From: Paracoccaceae bacterium
GTDB lineage: Bacteria > Pseudomonadota > Alphaproteobacteria > Rhodobacterales > Rhodobacteraceae
Length of the DNA stretch: 33,777 bases
Direction of reading: 5' to 3'
Assembly: GCA_028284705.1 (NCBI GenBank)
Contig: JANQRE010000025.1
Location: forward strand, 1-33,777
The notes below the pieces were generated by a model that saw nothing but the letters and a program-made list of their open reading frames with translations, was not told the DNA's origin and searched no databases. Position 1 is the first letter of the stretch. The number at the start of each line of letters is the position of its first letter. This document shows, in pieces, positions 8,566 through 18,389 of this stretch. Position numbers and translations under genes: made by a program.

Positions 8566-8939
8566 GTTTTTGCCTCTGCCGCCAAGGCCCGCACTGTTTC
8601 CAGCATCTCGGCATTTGAAAACGGCTTTGTCATGAATTGCGAGACGCCATAACTCTCCGCCATTTCGCGATCCTTGGTCTGGCCGCGCGCGGTGAGCATC
8701 AGGATCGGTAGATTGGCCGTCGCACCGTTTCTCCGCAGGTCTTTCAGGATATCAAACCCGCTGCGCCCCGGCAGCATCACATCGAGGATCAGGACATCTG
8801 GATTGGTGCGGGCCACGGCATCGGTCGCAGTCGCCCCATCGGAATGAATGCGCACCGTCCAGCCGTCCCGCTCCAGAATAAAGGAGATCGCCTCCACAAT
8901 ATTCGGCTCATCCTCGATGAGCAGAACTGATCTTCCCAT
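8562..8939 (-). CDS. Receiver-only (CheY-like) response regulator
   Basis: At 125 residues this is a single receiver domain with no DNA-binding or enzyme output. Seen: acidic pocket I-E-D-E near residues 8-11, phospho-acceptor Asp53 in L-I-L-D-V-M-L-P-G, switch Thr83 in M-L-T-A-R-G, and Lys105 in M-T-K-P-F. A GGGAGGCG ribosome-binding sequence lies about eight bases before the ATG. It is the obvious partner of the symporter-kinase two genes downstream. In Vibrio and Pseudomonas the matching regulators (CrbR, ErdR) carry a LuxR-type DNA-binding domain, which is missing here, so output must be through protein-protein contact, a phosphorelay or another gene. It starts 92 bases after the stop of the XRE regulator. 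Confidence 0.95.
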   Translation of the reverse strand: MGRSVLLIEDEPNIVEAISFILERDGWTVRIHSDGATATDAVARTNPDVLILDVMLPGRSGFDILKDLRRNGATANLPILMLTARGQTKDREMAESYGVSQFMTKPFSNAEMLETVRALAAEAKT

Positions 8940-9031
8940 GGCCGAACGCCTCCCGTCGCGATGGCTATGTCTCCCTTACCGAACGAGGCTATGCGTTGCG
9001 GCTGAGCCTGTCAAAGCCCGTGGTGTCGCCC

Positions 9032-10309
9032 TCAGGGCTGGCGTGTCAGGATCGACCCTTCCCGCCGCGCCGCGCAATTGGCCTTGGAGCACACACGACA
9101 GGAGGCGCCGACGAAGTGCGGCGGATCGGTTGAGGTCGCTTCGGCATCCTCGCGGATCAGGAGCATCGAGGCCTGCAGGATCGTTGGACCCTCGAAGGCA
9201 GAGATCGGATCGGCAGGTGCAACAGCATAAGCGGCATAGGTCGCGCCTTCCGAGGTTGTGAGCCTCTGCCGCAAGGGCCGCCCCGGCTGCGTCAGCGCTG
9301 CAAAAAGCGGCCAGAGCGGACAGGCCGCGCCGAAACGCGGCATCGCGAAGCCCGGCGCGGCGCGGCGCATGGTCAAACCGCCCGCGAGATCGCAGGCTAC
9401 GTAGCCCATCTCCGGCAGATCGGCCCGCAAGGGCAGATGCGCAAAACGCAGGAACACGTCCTCCAGCGAGACATTGTAGTGTCGCGCGAGGGCGGCGGGG
9501 TCGTGGCGGACCTCATTTGTGTCGCTGACGAAAGGCTCAAGCGGCATCGCCTCGGCGATCCCGGCGTAGCGTTCGAGCATTTGCTGAACCTGAGCACGGG
9601 CATCAGGCGTTGTGATCTCAGGCGCACCGTCGAGCAGCCCCGTGATCGCTGCTCCGCCCGGCTCCTCGATTTCAGGCAGGGAGAAGCCGCGTTTGTCGAA
9701 GAACCGGTAGGCCGCCTCCAGAGGCGTTGCGAAATCGCGATCCGATTGCCCGAGCCGGTCGAAATGCGCGGCCATCGCCGCGGAAGTTTCCGCGAGCCGC
9801 TGGCTTTCTGCATCGATATTGGCGTGAAAGCGCGCGCGCCACTCGGCGTCCAGTTCAGGCGTGTCGACAAGGATCGAGGAGGTCGAGCGGATGGCAGACA
9901 CCGTCGACAACACATCATGCATTTTCTCCGACAGAACCGGGTCGTGCGTGAGGCGATCATCGAGCCCGCTGATCGTCTCCTCCAGCGCCGTGATGCGGCG
10001 GGATTGCGCGAGCAGGAACTGCGCCCAATCGGGAAACCGTCCGGCAAATTCATCCGCGCGTTCCGGTCCACCCAGGGCGCTTAGCGCCTCCACCAACCGT
10101 GCGCTCCCGCCCTCGGACAGAAGCTGCGGGTCCATCTCCAGCGCATCTGCCAGTCGTGTCAAAAGCGCGCCGCCGATTCTGCGGCGGTTATGTTCGATGA
10201 GATTGAGATAAGAGGCCGAGATGCCGACGGATTTGGCCAGATCGGCCTGCCGGAGCCCCAGATCAAGCCGTTTCTGACGAATACGGGAGCCGACAGCTAC
10301 ATCGCGCAT
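9032..10309 (-). CDS. XRE-family regulator of the ScfR/RamB type (short-chain acyl-CoA/acetate regulator-like)
   Basis: This 425-residue protein has an N-terminal XRE helix-turn-helix (residues about 8-60; R-Q-A-D-L-A-K-S-V-G-I-S-A-S-Y-L-N-L-I-E-H-N), the start pattern typical of ScfR/RamB proteins, and a C-terminal region ending in a cysteine cluster (G-A-S-C-R-V-C-S-K-A-N-C-A-A-R) like the DUF2083 end of that family. The usual central IrrE/ImmA-like region with H-E-x-x-H is not visible. Instead residues about 125-190 read like a histidine-kinase dimerisation helix pair centred on His131. The ATG at 10309 is preferred over a TTG at 10318 because AAGGA lies about ten bases before the ATG but touches the TTG. 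Related regulators act on propionate, acetate and glyoxylate genes. It is divergent from the transporter-acs block and heads the sensor operon. Confidence 0.85.
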   Translation of the reverse strand: MRDVAVGSRIRQKRLDLGLRQADLAKSVGISASYLNLIEHNRRRIGGALLTRLADALEMDPQLLSEGGSARLVEALSALGGPERADEFAGRFPDWAQFLLAQSRRITALEETISGLDDRLTHDPVLSEKMHDVLSTVSAIRSTSSILVDTPELDAEWRARFHANIDAESQRLAETSAAMAAHFDRLGQSDRDFATPLEAAYRFFDKRGFSLPEIEEPGGAAITGLLDGAPEITTPDARAQVQQMLERYAGIAEAMPLEPFVSDTNEVRHDPAALARHYNVSLEDVFLRFAHLPLRADLPEMGYVACDLAGGLTMRRAAPGFAMPRFGAACPLWPLFAALTQPGRPLRQRLTTSEGATYAAYAVAPADPISAFEGPTILQASMLLIREDAEATSTDPPHFVGASCRVCSKANCAARREGSILTRQP

Positions 10310-10535
10310 GGCACTCAATCCTTAACGATTCCAAGGCAGTTCTGCACTGCTTAGAAAAGTTCTTTACAATTTCTGCGCCAGCACTGTCCAGAAATTTACG
10401 AAAAAATGTCGCAGGGTCAGGAGTTTGTTGCTTGATTTGCAATTACCTCCAAAAATCAGGCCAGCCCAATGTGCATGGGCAGGCTGCCAAGTCTGAGGAG
10501 GCAGGTGGCCAGAAAACACCCTAGGGAGGATATGT
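10310..10535. promoter_or_regulatory. Divergent control region between the XRE regulator and the ABC transporter-acs block
   Basis: This 226-base AT-richer stretch must carry promoters for both sides. It has a TTGCAA palindrome at 10437-10442 inside GATTTGCAATT, similar to the core recognised by RamB-type regulators (TTTGCAAA-like), and a short hairpin GCCCA/TGGGC (10464-10468 and 10476-10480) in what would be the leader of the transporter mRNA. A strong ribosome-binding sequence AGGGAGGA (10523-10530) precedes the first transporter gene. Binding by the neighbouring regulator is only a suggestion. Confidence 0.4.
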
Positions 10536-11903
10536 ATGTCCAAATCGAAACTCACACGTCGTGGTGTGCTGAAGACGGGCGCCTATGCAGGTGCCGCAGG
10601 TCTGGCGACCCCGATCATTTTTGACGGCTCCGTCTGGGCCGACGGCCATTCGGGCTTCACCAATGCGCCGACCGGCGACACCGTGACCCTCGGCTTCAAC
10701 GTACCGCAATCCGGTCCTTACGCTGACGAGGGCGCGGACGAGCTGCGCGCCTATGAGCTGGCTGTTGAGCACCTGAACGGTGGTGGCGATGGCGGGATGA
10801 TCCCGACATTTTCGTCCAAGACACTCGACGGCACCGGCATCAACGGCAAAAAGGTCGAATATGTGACCGGCGACACCCAGACCAAGTCTGACGCCGCCCG
10901 CGCATCTGCCCGCTCGATGATCGAGAAAGACGGCGCCATCATGATCACGGGCGGTTCGTCCTCCGGTGTGGCTGTGGCCGTTCAAGCGCTCTGCCAGGAG
11001 GCTGGCATCATCTTCATGGCGGGTCTGACCCACTCCAACGACACGACCGGTAAGGACCGGAAAGCAAATGGCTTCCGTCACTTCTTCAACTCCTACATGT
11101 CTGGTGCTGCTCTGGCTCCGGTGCTGGCAAACGCTTACGGCAAGGACCGTAAGGCCTATCACCTGACGGCGGACTACAACTGGGGCTACACCACCGAGGA
11201 AGCCGTTGTTCAGGCGACCGAGGGCATGGGTTGGGAGACGGTCAACGCGGTGAAAACACCGCTGACGCAAACCGACTTCTCGTCCTACATCGCACCTGTT
11301 CTGCAGTCCGGTGCTGACGTTCTGGTTCTGAACCACTACGGCGGCAACATGGTGAACTCGCTGACCAACGCGGTTCAGTTCGGCCTGCGCGACAAGGAAG
11401 TCAACGGCAAGAACTTCGAGATCGTCGTGCCGCTCTACTCGCGCCTGATGGCTCGTGGCGCGGGTGCCAACGTTAAGGGCATCTTCGGCTCCACGAACTG
11501 GCACTGGTCGCTGCAGGACGAGGGCTCCAAGGCCTTCGTGAAATCCTTCGGCACCAAGTACGGCTTCCCGCCGTCGCAGGCGGCGCACACCGTGTACTGT
11601 CAGACGCTTCTGTACGCAGACGCTGTGAACCGGGCTGGCTCCTTCAACCCATGCGCGGTTGCAGAAGCTCTGGAAGGCTTCGAGTTCGACGGCCTCGGCA
11701 ACGGCAAGACACTCTATCGCGCCGAAGACCATCAGTGCTTCAAGGACGTGCTGGTTGTGAAAGGGAAAGAGAACCCGACCTCCGAATTCGACCTTCTTGA
11801 GATCGTCGAAGTCACACCGGTCGATCAGGTTATGTACGCTCCCGATCACCCGCAAATGGGTGGCGCAGAGGCAACTCTGGGCGAATGTAACCCGGGCGCA
11901 TAA
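10536..11903 (+). CDS. Periplasmic substrate-binding protein of a branched-chain-amino-acid-type ABC transporter, Tat-exported
   Basis: The 455-residue protein begins with a twin-arginine signal (L-T-R-R-G-V-L-K-T-G followed by an Ala/Gly-rich stretch, probable cut near residue 37 after V-W-A-D-G). The mature part fits the type I periplasmic binding fold of the LivJ/LivK/UrtA/AmiC group (L-G-F-N-V-P-Q-S-G-P-Y-A near the start, G-G-S-S-S-G-V-A-V-A-V near 145). Export already folded by Tat is unusual for this class but frequent in Rhodobacteraceae. The gene uses many GGT, GCT and TTC codons compared with its neighbours, as in highly expressed genes. It heads the transporter operon and is separated from the permease by two stem-loops. 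The substrate cannot be read from the sequence; the link to acs suggests a carboxylate rather than leucine. Confidence 0.9.
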   Translation: MSKSKLTRRGVLKTGAYAGAAGLATPIIFDGSVWADGHSGFTNAPTGDTVTLGFNVPQSGPYADEGADELRAYELAVEHLNGGGDGGMIPTFSSKTLDGTGINGKKVEYVTGDTQTKSDAARASARSMIEKDGAIMITGGSSSGVAVAVQALCQEAGIIFMAGLTHSNDTTGKDRKANGFRHFFNSYMSGAALAPVLANAYGKDRKAYHLTADYNWGYTTEEAVVQATEGMGWETVNAVKTPLTQTDFSSYIAPVLQSGADVLVLNHYGGNMVNSLTNAVQFGLRDKEVNGKNFEIVVPLYSRLMARGAGANVKGIFGSTNWHWSLQDEGSKAFVKSFGTKYGFPPSQAAHTVYCQTLLYADAVNRAGSFNPCAVAEALEGFEFDGLGNGKTLYRAEDHQCFKDVLVVKGKENPTSEFDLLEIVEVTPVDQVMYAPDHPQMGGAEATLGECNPGA

Positions 11904-11916
11904 GCCAAAACTCTTC

Positions 11917-11941
11917 GCAGGGCGCGACACTCGCGCCCTGC
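11917..11941 (+). terminator. Intercistronic stem-loop 1 after the binding-protein gene (attenuator or mRNA-stability element)
   Basis: Perfect 10-bp GC-rich stem GCAGGGCGCG (11917-11926) / CGCGCCCTGC (11932-11941), loop of five bases, followed by TCTCTCCC rather than a clean T run. Placed 13 bases after the stop codon. Such hairpins often protect the upstream binding-protein mRNA or partly stop transcription so that the binding protein is made in excess. Confidence 0.75.
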
Positions 11942-11954
11942 TCTCTCCCAATTC

Positions 11955-11974
11955 GCGACACGCGCGGGTGTCGC
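11955..11974 (+). other. Intercistronic stem-loop 2
   Basis: 7-bp stem GCGACAC (11955-11961) / GTGTCGC (11968-11974) with a six-base loop, just 20 bases before the permease start and close to its ribosome-binding sequence. It may tune read-through or permease translation together with stem-loop 1. Confidence 0.55.
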
Positions 11975-11994
11975 AAAGCCACTGAGGTGGGGAC

Positions 11995-13026
11995 ATGGAC
12001 GCCATTATTCTGCAAATCCTGAACGGACTGGACAAAGGCTCTGCCTATGCCCTGATCGCGCTCGGGCTTACCCTGATTTTCGGCACGCTCGGCGTGGTGA
12101 ACTTCGCTCACGGGGCGTTGTTCATGATCGGCGCGTTCTGTGCGGTCACGCTGCAGCGCCTCCTGGGCTCCAGCCGGACCATTGTGGATGAAACCCAGAA
12201 AGACTTTCTGGGCAACCCGCTCAAGGTCGAGGTGCCATATGTGCATGACTGGTTCGGCCCTGAGATGGGTGCCTCGATCATAGCGTGGTCGGTCCCTCTG
12301 GCGATCCTCTTTGCCATCCCCATCATGATGTTTGTCGGCTTCGCGATGGAGCGCGGGCTGATCAAACACTTCTACAAACGCCCCCATGCGGACCAGATCC
12401 TCGTGACCTTCGGCCTCGCGATCGTTCTGCAGGAGGTGATCAAAGCTTTCTACGGTGCAAACCCGATCCCGACCCCGGCTCCGCCAGCACTCACGGGCGC
12501 CTTCGACTTCGGTGCGATGATCGGCTTTGATCCCAACACGATCATCTACCCCTATTGGCGGCTCATCTATTTCGCTTTCGCGGCCTTCGTGATCACCGCG
12601 GTCTTTGCCTTCCTGCAATTCACCACCTTCGGGATGGTCGTGCGGGCCGGTATGGCGGATCGCGAGACGGTGGGCATCCTGGGCATCGATATCGACAAGC
12701 GCTTCACCATGATGTTCGCCATAGCAGCGGTCGTCGCGGGGCTTGCCGGTGTGATGTACACGCCAATCAACTCACCGAACTACCATATGGGCATGGACTT
12801 CCTGGTCCTCTCCTTCGTTGTGGTCGTTGTCGGTGGCATGGGCTCCCTGCCCGGCGCCGTTCTGGCAGGCTTCCTTCTGGGCATCCTGGAGAGCTTTGCC
12901 TCCATGGCCGCCGTCATCGACCTGATCCCGGGGATCAACCAGATCATCATCTATCTGGTCGCCATCGTAATTCTGTTGACCCGTCCGAGGGGCCTGATGG
13001 GCCGCCGCGGCGTGATGGAGGACTGA
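11995..13026 (+). CDS. Branched-chain-amino-acid-type ABC transporter permease (LivH-like)
   Basis: This 343-residue inner-membrane permease begins I-L-Q-I-L-N-G-L-D-K-G-S-A-Y-A-L-I-A-L-G-L, the typical LivH/UrtB first helix, and continues with G-V-V-N-F-A-H-G-A-L-F-M-I-G-A and a late G-G-M-G-S-L-P-G-A-V-L-A-G cytoplasmic coupling loop. About eight hydrophobic helices are evident. It has a longer-than-usual insert around residues 55-90 (polar, containing D-E-T-Q-K-D-F-L-G-N-P), probably a periplasmic loop between early helices. The LivM-like gene follows after three bases, so the pair are co-translated. It forms the membrane channel with that gene. Confidence 0.93.
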   Translation: MDAIILQILNGLDKGSAYALIALGLTLIFGTLGVVNFAHGALFMIGAFCAVTLQRLLGSSRTIVDETQKDFLGNPLKVEVPYVHDWFGPEMGASIIAWSVPLAILFAIPIMMFVGFAMERGLIKHFYKRPHADQILVTFGLAIVLQEVIKAFYGANPIPTPAPPALTGAFDFGAMIGFDPNTIIYPYWRLIYFAFAAFVITAVFAFLQFTTFGMVVRAGMADRETVGILGIDIDKRFTMMFAIAAVVAGLAGVMYTPINSPNYHMGMDFLVLSFVVVVVGGMGSLPGAVLAGFLLGILESFASMAAVIDLIPGINQIIIYLVAIVILLTRPRGLMGRRGVMED

Positions 13027-13029
13027 TCC

Positions 13030-14235
13030 ATGCTTGGTCTGAACAAAAAAGACTTCCAGCTTCTGCTGATCGTTGCAGTCCTGGCCCTGCTGGCGCCCTT
13101 CATCCTGAACCCCTTCCCGGAAGGCTCCGGTCTGGCGCAGTTCAACGCGGGTTACCCCGACCTGATGCAGCGCTTCGTGATCTTTGGCATCTTTGCCATC
13201 GGGTTCAACATCCTCTTCGGGCTCACCGGGTATCTATCCTTCGGCCATGCGGCCTTCCTGGGCGTCGGTTCCTACGCGGCGATCTGGATGATGAAGCTGG
13301 TGACGCTCAACGTGATCCCGGCGATCCTGATGGCCATCGTTTTCGGCGGTCTCTTCGCACTGATCGTGGGCTTCGTCTCGCTGCGGCGTTCCGGTATCTA
13401 TTTCTCGATCCTCACACTGGCCTTCGCCCAGATGTCCTACGCACTGGCCTATTCGGTGCTGACACCAATCACCGGTGGCGAAACCGGCCTGCAGATCAAG
13501 GCAACCGACAGCCCGATCCTGAGCAATCTGGCCGACGGCGAGATTGGCCGTGCCAACCTCTTCGGCATGGAGATGGGCTCCAGCTACCTGATGAATGTCG
13601 GCAACTGGCTCTTCACCTTCAATGCGGGCTACTACATCGCCGCGATCTTCATGCTGATCAGCTTCTACGTCTCGATCCGCATCTTCCGCTCTCCCTTTGG
13701 CATGATGCTGCGCGCAGTGAAATCGAACCAGCAGCGGATGAACTATACCGGCCTGAACTCGCGGCCCTATACGCTGGCGGCCTTCGTGATCTCCGGCATG
13801 TATGCCGGTCTCGCCGGTGGCCTGATGGTTGCGATGGACACGCAAGTTGGACCCGAGCGGATGTTCTGGACGGCCTCCGGTGAGGTGGTTCTGATGACCA
13901 TCCTTGGCGGTGTCGGCACGCTGATCGGTCCGGTCCTTGGCGCAGGTATGATCAAGTACATGGAGAACATCATCTCTAAGATTAACGATAACATCCTGCA
14001 CCAGTGGTTTGCCTTCATGCCGGACGGTATCGAGGACTTCCTTGTGACCATCATCCACCCCTTCATCGGCAAGGGCTGGCACCTGACGCTCGGCATCGTG
14101 TTCATGCTCGTCGTGATCTTCCTGCCGGGTGGCCTTGTCGAAGGCGGTCAACGCATCGCTGGCTGGTTCGGCAAAGGCAAGAAGGCCGATGCTGAGGCTA
14201 CCGACACCGACGCTGGCACGAAACCCGCGGAATAA
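13030..14235 (+). CDS. Branched-chain-amino-acid-type ABC transporter permease (LivM-like)
   Basis: The 401-residue product is the second channel subunit. It shows [24 protein letters not shown], the LivM/UrtC hallmark, an [16 protein letters not shown] segment and a [13 protein letters not shown] coupling loop. Compared with typical LivM it carries an extra segment around residues 295-340 before the last helix, and a charged tail rich in Lys, Ala, Asp and Thr. It lies between the LivH-like and LivG-like genes with 3- and 12-base spacers. Confidence 0.93.
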   Translation: MLGLNKKDFQLLLIVAVLALLAPFILNPFPEGSGLAQFNAGYPDLMQRFVIFGIFAIGFNILFGLTGYLSFGHAAFLGVGSYAAIWMMKLVTLNVIPAILMAIVFGGLFALIVGFVSLRRSGIYFSILTLAFAQMSYALAYSVLTPITGGETGLQIKATDSPILSNLADGEIGRANLFGMEMGSSYLMNVGNWLFTFNAGYYIAAIFMLISFYVSIRIFRSPFGMMLRAVKSNQQRMNYTGLNSRPYTLAAFVISGMYAGLAGGLMVAMDTQVGPERMFWTASGEVVLMTILGGVGTLIGPVLGAGMIKYMENIISKINDNILHQWFAFMPDGIEDFLVTIIHPFIGKGWHLTLGIVFMLVVIFLPGGLVEGGQRIAGWFGKGKKADAEATDTDAGTKPAE

Positions 14236-14247
14236 GGAGATAGGATT

Positions 14248-15006
14248 ATGGGTATTCTTGAAATCAAGAACGTCTCCAAGAATTTCGGCGGGTTGAAGGC
14301 GCTCTCTGACGTCAACCTGTCGGTGGAGGAGAACTCGGTTCACGCCATTATCGGACCCAATGGCGCGGGCAAATCCACGCTGCTGAACTGTCTGGTGGGC
14401 AAGCTGATCCCCGATACCGGATCGGTGACCTTCATGGGCCAAAGCCTTCTGGGCCGCAAACCCCATGAGATCAACCAGATGGGTGTCAGCCGCGTGTTCC
14501 AGACACCGGAGATTTTCAGCGATCTCACCGTGTTCGAGAACATCATGATCCCCTGCTTTGCCCACCGCGACGGGGCGTTTCAGATGAACGCGCTCGCCGC
14601 TGTGACAAAGCAGAAGGATATTCAGGAAACGGCCGAGGCGATCCTGGAAGACGTGAACATGCTCGACAAACGGCACATGCACGCAGCGGCCATGTCACGT
14701 GGTGACAAACGCCGCTTGGAGATGGCGATGTGTCTGGTGCAGGAGCCGAAACTGCTGCTGCTGGACGAGCCGACTGCCGGTATGGCGCGCGCCGATACCA
14801 ACAACACGATCGACCTTCTCAAGGAGATCAAGGAGAAGCGCGACATCACCATGGCGATCATCGAACATGACATGCATGTGGTGTTCTCACTCGCGGAACG
14901 GATCACAGTGCTGGCCCAAGGCACGCCGCTCGTCGAAGAGACGCCGGAAAACATCAAAGGCCATCCGAAGGTGCGCGAAGCGTATCTCGGTGAGGCGCAA
15001 GTGTAA
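14248..15006 (+). CDS. ABC transporter ATP-binding protein (LivG-like)
   Basis: The 252-residue ATPase has Walker A G-P-N-G-A-G-K-S near residue 37, a Q-loop with F-Q-T-P-E-I-F, a signature M-S-R-G-D-K-R-R-L-E-M-A (the LivG-type variant of L-S-G-G-Q), Walker B L-L-L-L-D-E-P-T-A-G-M and a switch histidine in I-E-H-D-M-H-V-V. The C-terminal V-R-E-A-Y-L-G is the classic LivG ending. It has an AAGGAG ribosome-binding sequence and sits 12 bases from each neighbour in the transporter operon. It powers uptake from the cytoplasmic face as a heterodimer with the LivF-like protein. Confidence 0.95.
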   Translation: MGILEIKNVSKNFGGLKALSDVNLSVEENSVHAIIGPNGAGKSTLLNCLVGKLIPDTGSVTFMGQSLLGRKPHEINQMGVSRVFQTPEIFSDLTVFENIMIPCFAHRDGAFQMNALAAVTKQKDIQETAEAILEDVNMLDKRHMHAAAMSRGDKRRLEMAMCLVQEPKLLLLDEPTAGMARADTNNTIDLLKEIKEKRDITMAIIEHDMHVVFSLAERITVLAQGTPLVEETPENIKGHPKVREAYLGEAQV

Positions 15007-15018
15007 GGAGGCGTAGAG

Positions 15019-15774
15019 ATGAACGTCAAACCCGACTTCAACAAGAACGCCAACCACGCCTCAACGGCGCCCGCTTTCTTAAGCGTCTGGGACATCGAGG
15101 CCTATTACGGCGAGAGCTATATCGTGCAGGGCATCAGCTTCAACGTGCATGAGGGCGAAATCCTCGCACTTCTGGGCCGTAACGGTGCTGGCAAAACCTC
15201 GACGCTTCGGACCATCGCCCGCATGGGCGATCCGCAGTTGAAACATGGCGAGATCTGGCTCGACCACCAGCCATTGCATGAAATGAAGAGCCACCAGGCC
15301 GCGCGGAACGGTCTGGCGCTGGTGCCGGAGGACCGCCGGATCATTTCTGGTCTGACCGTAGAAGAGAACCTGAAGCTCGCCCAGATCGCCCCGCCCCATG
15401 GCTGGTCGCTGGAGCGTGTCTATGAGCTCTTCCCGCGCCTCGGGGAACGTCGCAAGCAGGAAGGCGTGACGCTCTCGGGTGGTGAACAGCAGATGCTCTC
15501 CATCGCCCGTGCGCTCTGCCGCGACATCAAAGTGTTGCTCCTCGACGAGCCCTATGAAGGTCTCGCCCCTGTCATCGTGCAGGAAATCGCCAAGACCCTG
15601 CAGGTGATCCGCGACCAGGGCATCACCACGATCATTGTAGAGCAGAACGCCGTCGCGGCCCTGAAACTGGCCGACCGGGCTGTGATCCTCGACACCGGCT
15701 CCGTCGTTTATGACGGGTCCGCCGAAGAAGTGCTTGAGAACGAAGCGCTGCGCGCCGAATATCTCGCTATCTGA
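15019..15774 (+). CDS. ABC transporter ATP-binding protein (LivF-like)
   Basis: The 251-residue ATPase carries Walker A G-R-N-G-A-G-K-T near residue 52, L-V-P-E-D-R-R-I near 103 (LivF type), signature L-S-G-G-E-Q-Q-M, Walker B L-L-L-D-E-P-Y-E-G-L and V-E-Q-N-A at the switch. The first 20 or so residues (Asn/Ala-rich) precede the conserved start and make this slightly longer than E. coli LivF. AAGGAGG lies before the ATG. It completes the transporter; the next gene, acs, follows after 78 bases containing a stem-loop. Confidence 0.95.
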   Translation: MNVKPDFNKNANHASTAPAFLSVWDIEAYYGESYIVQGISFNVHEGEILALLGRNGAGKTSTLRTIARMGDPQLKHGEIWLDHQPLHEMKSHQAARNGLALVPEDRRIISGLTVEENLKLAQIAPPHGWSLERVYELFPRLGERRKQEGVTLSGGEQQMLSIARALCRDIKVLLLDEPYEGLAPVIVQEIAKTLQVIRDQGITTIIVEQNAVAALKLADRAVILDTGSVVYDGSAEEVLENEALRAEYLAI

Positions 15775-15782
15775 TATTCTAT

Positions 15783-15807
15783 GCGGGGGCACGTCCCGTG
15801 GCCCCGC
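15783..15807 (+). other. Stem-loop between livF-like gene and acs
   Basis: GCGGGG (15783-15788) pairs with CCCCGC (15802-15807), one G-G mismatch, then CAC/GTG around a five-base loop. It is followed by CTCTTG, not a T run, so it is a weak terminator at best. Like the first intercistronic hairpin it may set the relative level of acs and transporter messages. Confidence 0.55.
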
Positions 15808-15852
15808 CTCTTGCCCCGCTGCTGAGGCACCTCAAAACACTTAGGGACAGAC

Positions 15853-17802
<1,950 letters not shown>

Positions 17803-17840
17803 CTCTCGGTCAGATTTTCGTAAAATTGCAGACACTTAGT

Positions 17841-17858
17841 AGTCGCCGATTGGCGGCT
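17841..17858 (+). terminator. Possible hairpin terminator after acs
   Basis: AGTCGCC (17841-17847) pairs with GGCGGCT (17852-17858) with one G-T wobble around loop GATT; the following sequence is GCTTAACC, with few T residues. A weak candidate, 38 bases after the acs stop. Confidence 0.35.
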
Positions 17859-17918
17859 GCTTAACCTATATTGTCTGTCATGAATGTGGTGTGGGTTCCT
17901 GGTGACGGAGTGTGAGTA

Positions 17919-18287
17919 ATGACAAATATTTCGCCGACCGGTGGTATCGTACCACTGGCGATCGCGCAGCCTCCGGCTGCACAGAATGACAACAAAGCCC
18001 CGGCAGATACGCGACGGGAAAGTGTTGTGCCGCCGATCTCAAAAGCAGATCAGGCGCGTGCTGACTTGCCGGAGGACCGATCCGCTGAGGCGCGTTTGCA
18101 AGCCTTGGCCGCACAGAACAGGCCAAGCTCAAACATCGCCTCGCGCGTCGCCGATGCCTTGAGCGGGTCTGGCATGCATGTCGTCGATGACGGCTCCGGT
18201 GCGCCCGTGACAGGCACCGGATCGGGCGACAAAGTCCCGCTTCAGGTTGCGGTGCCGGATTCGATCCCCGACAAAATCCCCTACTAG
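17919..18287 (+). CDS. Hypothetical protein, Pro/Ala/Asp-rich, 122 residues
   Basis: I do not recognise this family. The product is hydrophilic, rich in Ala, Pro, Asp and Ser, with no signal peptide or membrane helix, and is probably largely disordered. A short helical-looking stretch (R-S-A-E-A-R-L-Q-A-L-A-A-Q near residue 53) is the only structured-looking part. An acceptable GGAG ribosome-binding sequence precedes the ATG. It lies between acs and accB, with about 100 bases on each side, and no frame on either strand gives a better protein. It could be a lineage-specific protein of Rhodobacteraceae or a spurious frame. Confidence 0.5.
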   Translation: MTNISPTGGIVPLAIAQPPAAQNDNKAPADTRRESVVPPISKADQARADLPEDRSAEARLQALAAQNRPSSNIASRVADALSGSGMHVVDDGSGAPVTGTGSGDKVPLQVAVPDSIPDKIPY

Positions 18288-18389
18288 GGGCCTGCTCACC
18301 ACCCGATTTGACGTCTTTTCAGGGCTAGCCCCATGGCCTATAAGCGATCGGAAGTTGGTCCGTAGAGACAGGTCGAGGAGTGGTTCGGG

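Noticed and set aside
10521-12035. 504-codon open frame on the minus strand over the binding-protein gene
   Set aside because: Antisense shadow of a gene with clear signal peptide, fold and ribosome-binding sequence; its product is Arg/His/Val-rich without motifs.
12555-14682. Long open frames (442 codons plus strand, 482 codons minus strand) across the permease genes
   Set aside because: Out-of-frame shadows of LivH/LivM-like genes; no membrane helices or other recognisable features.
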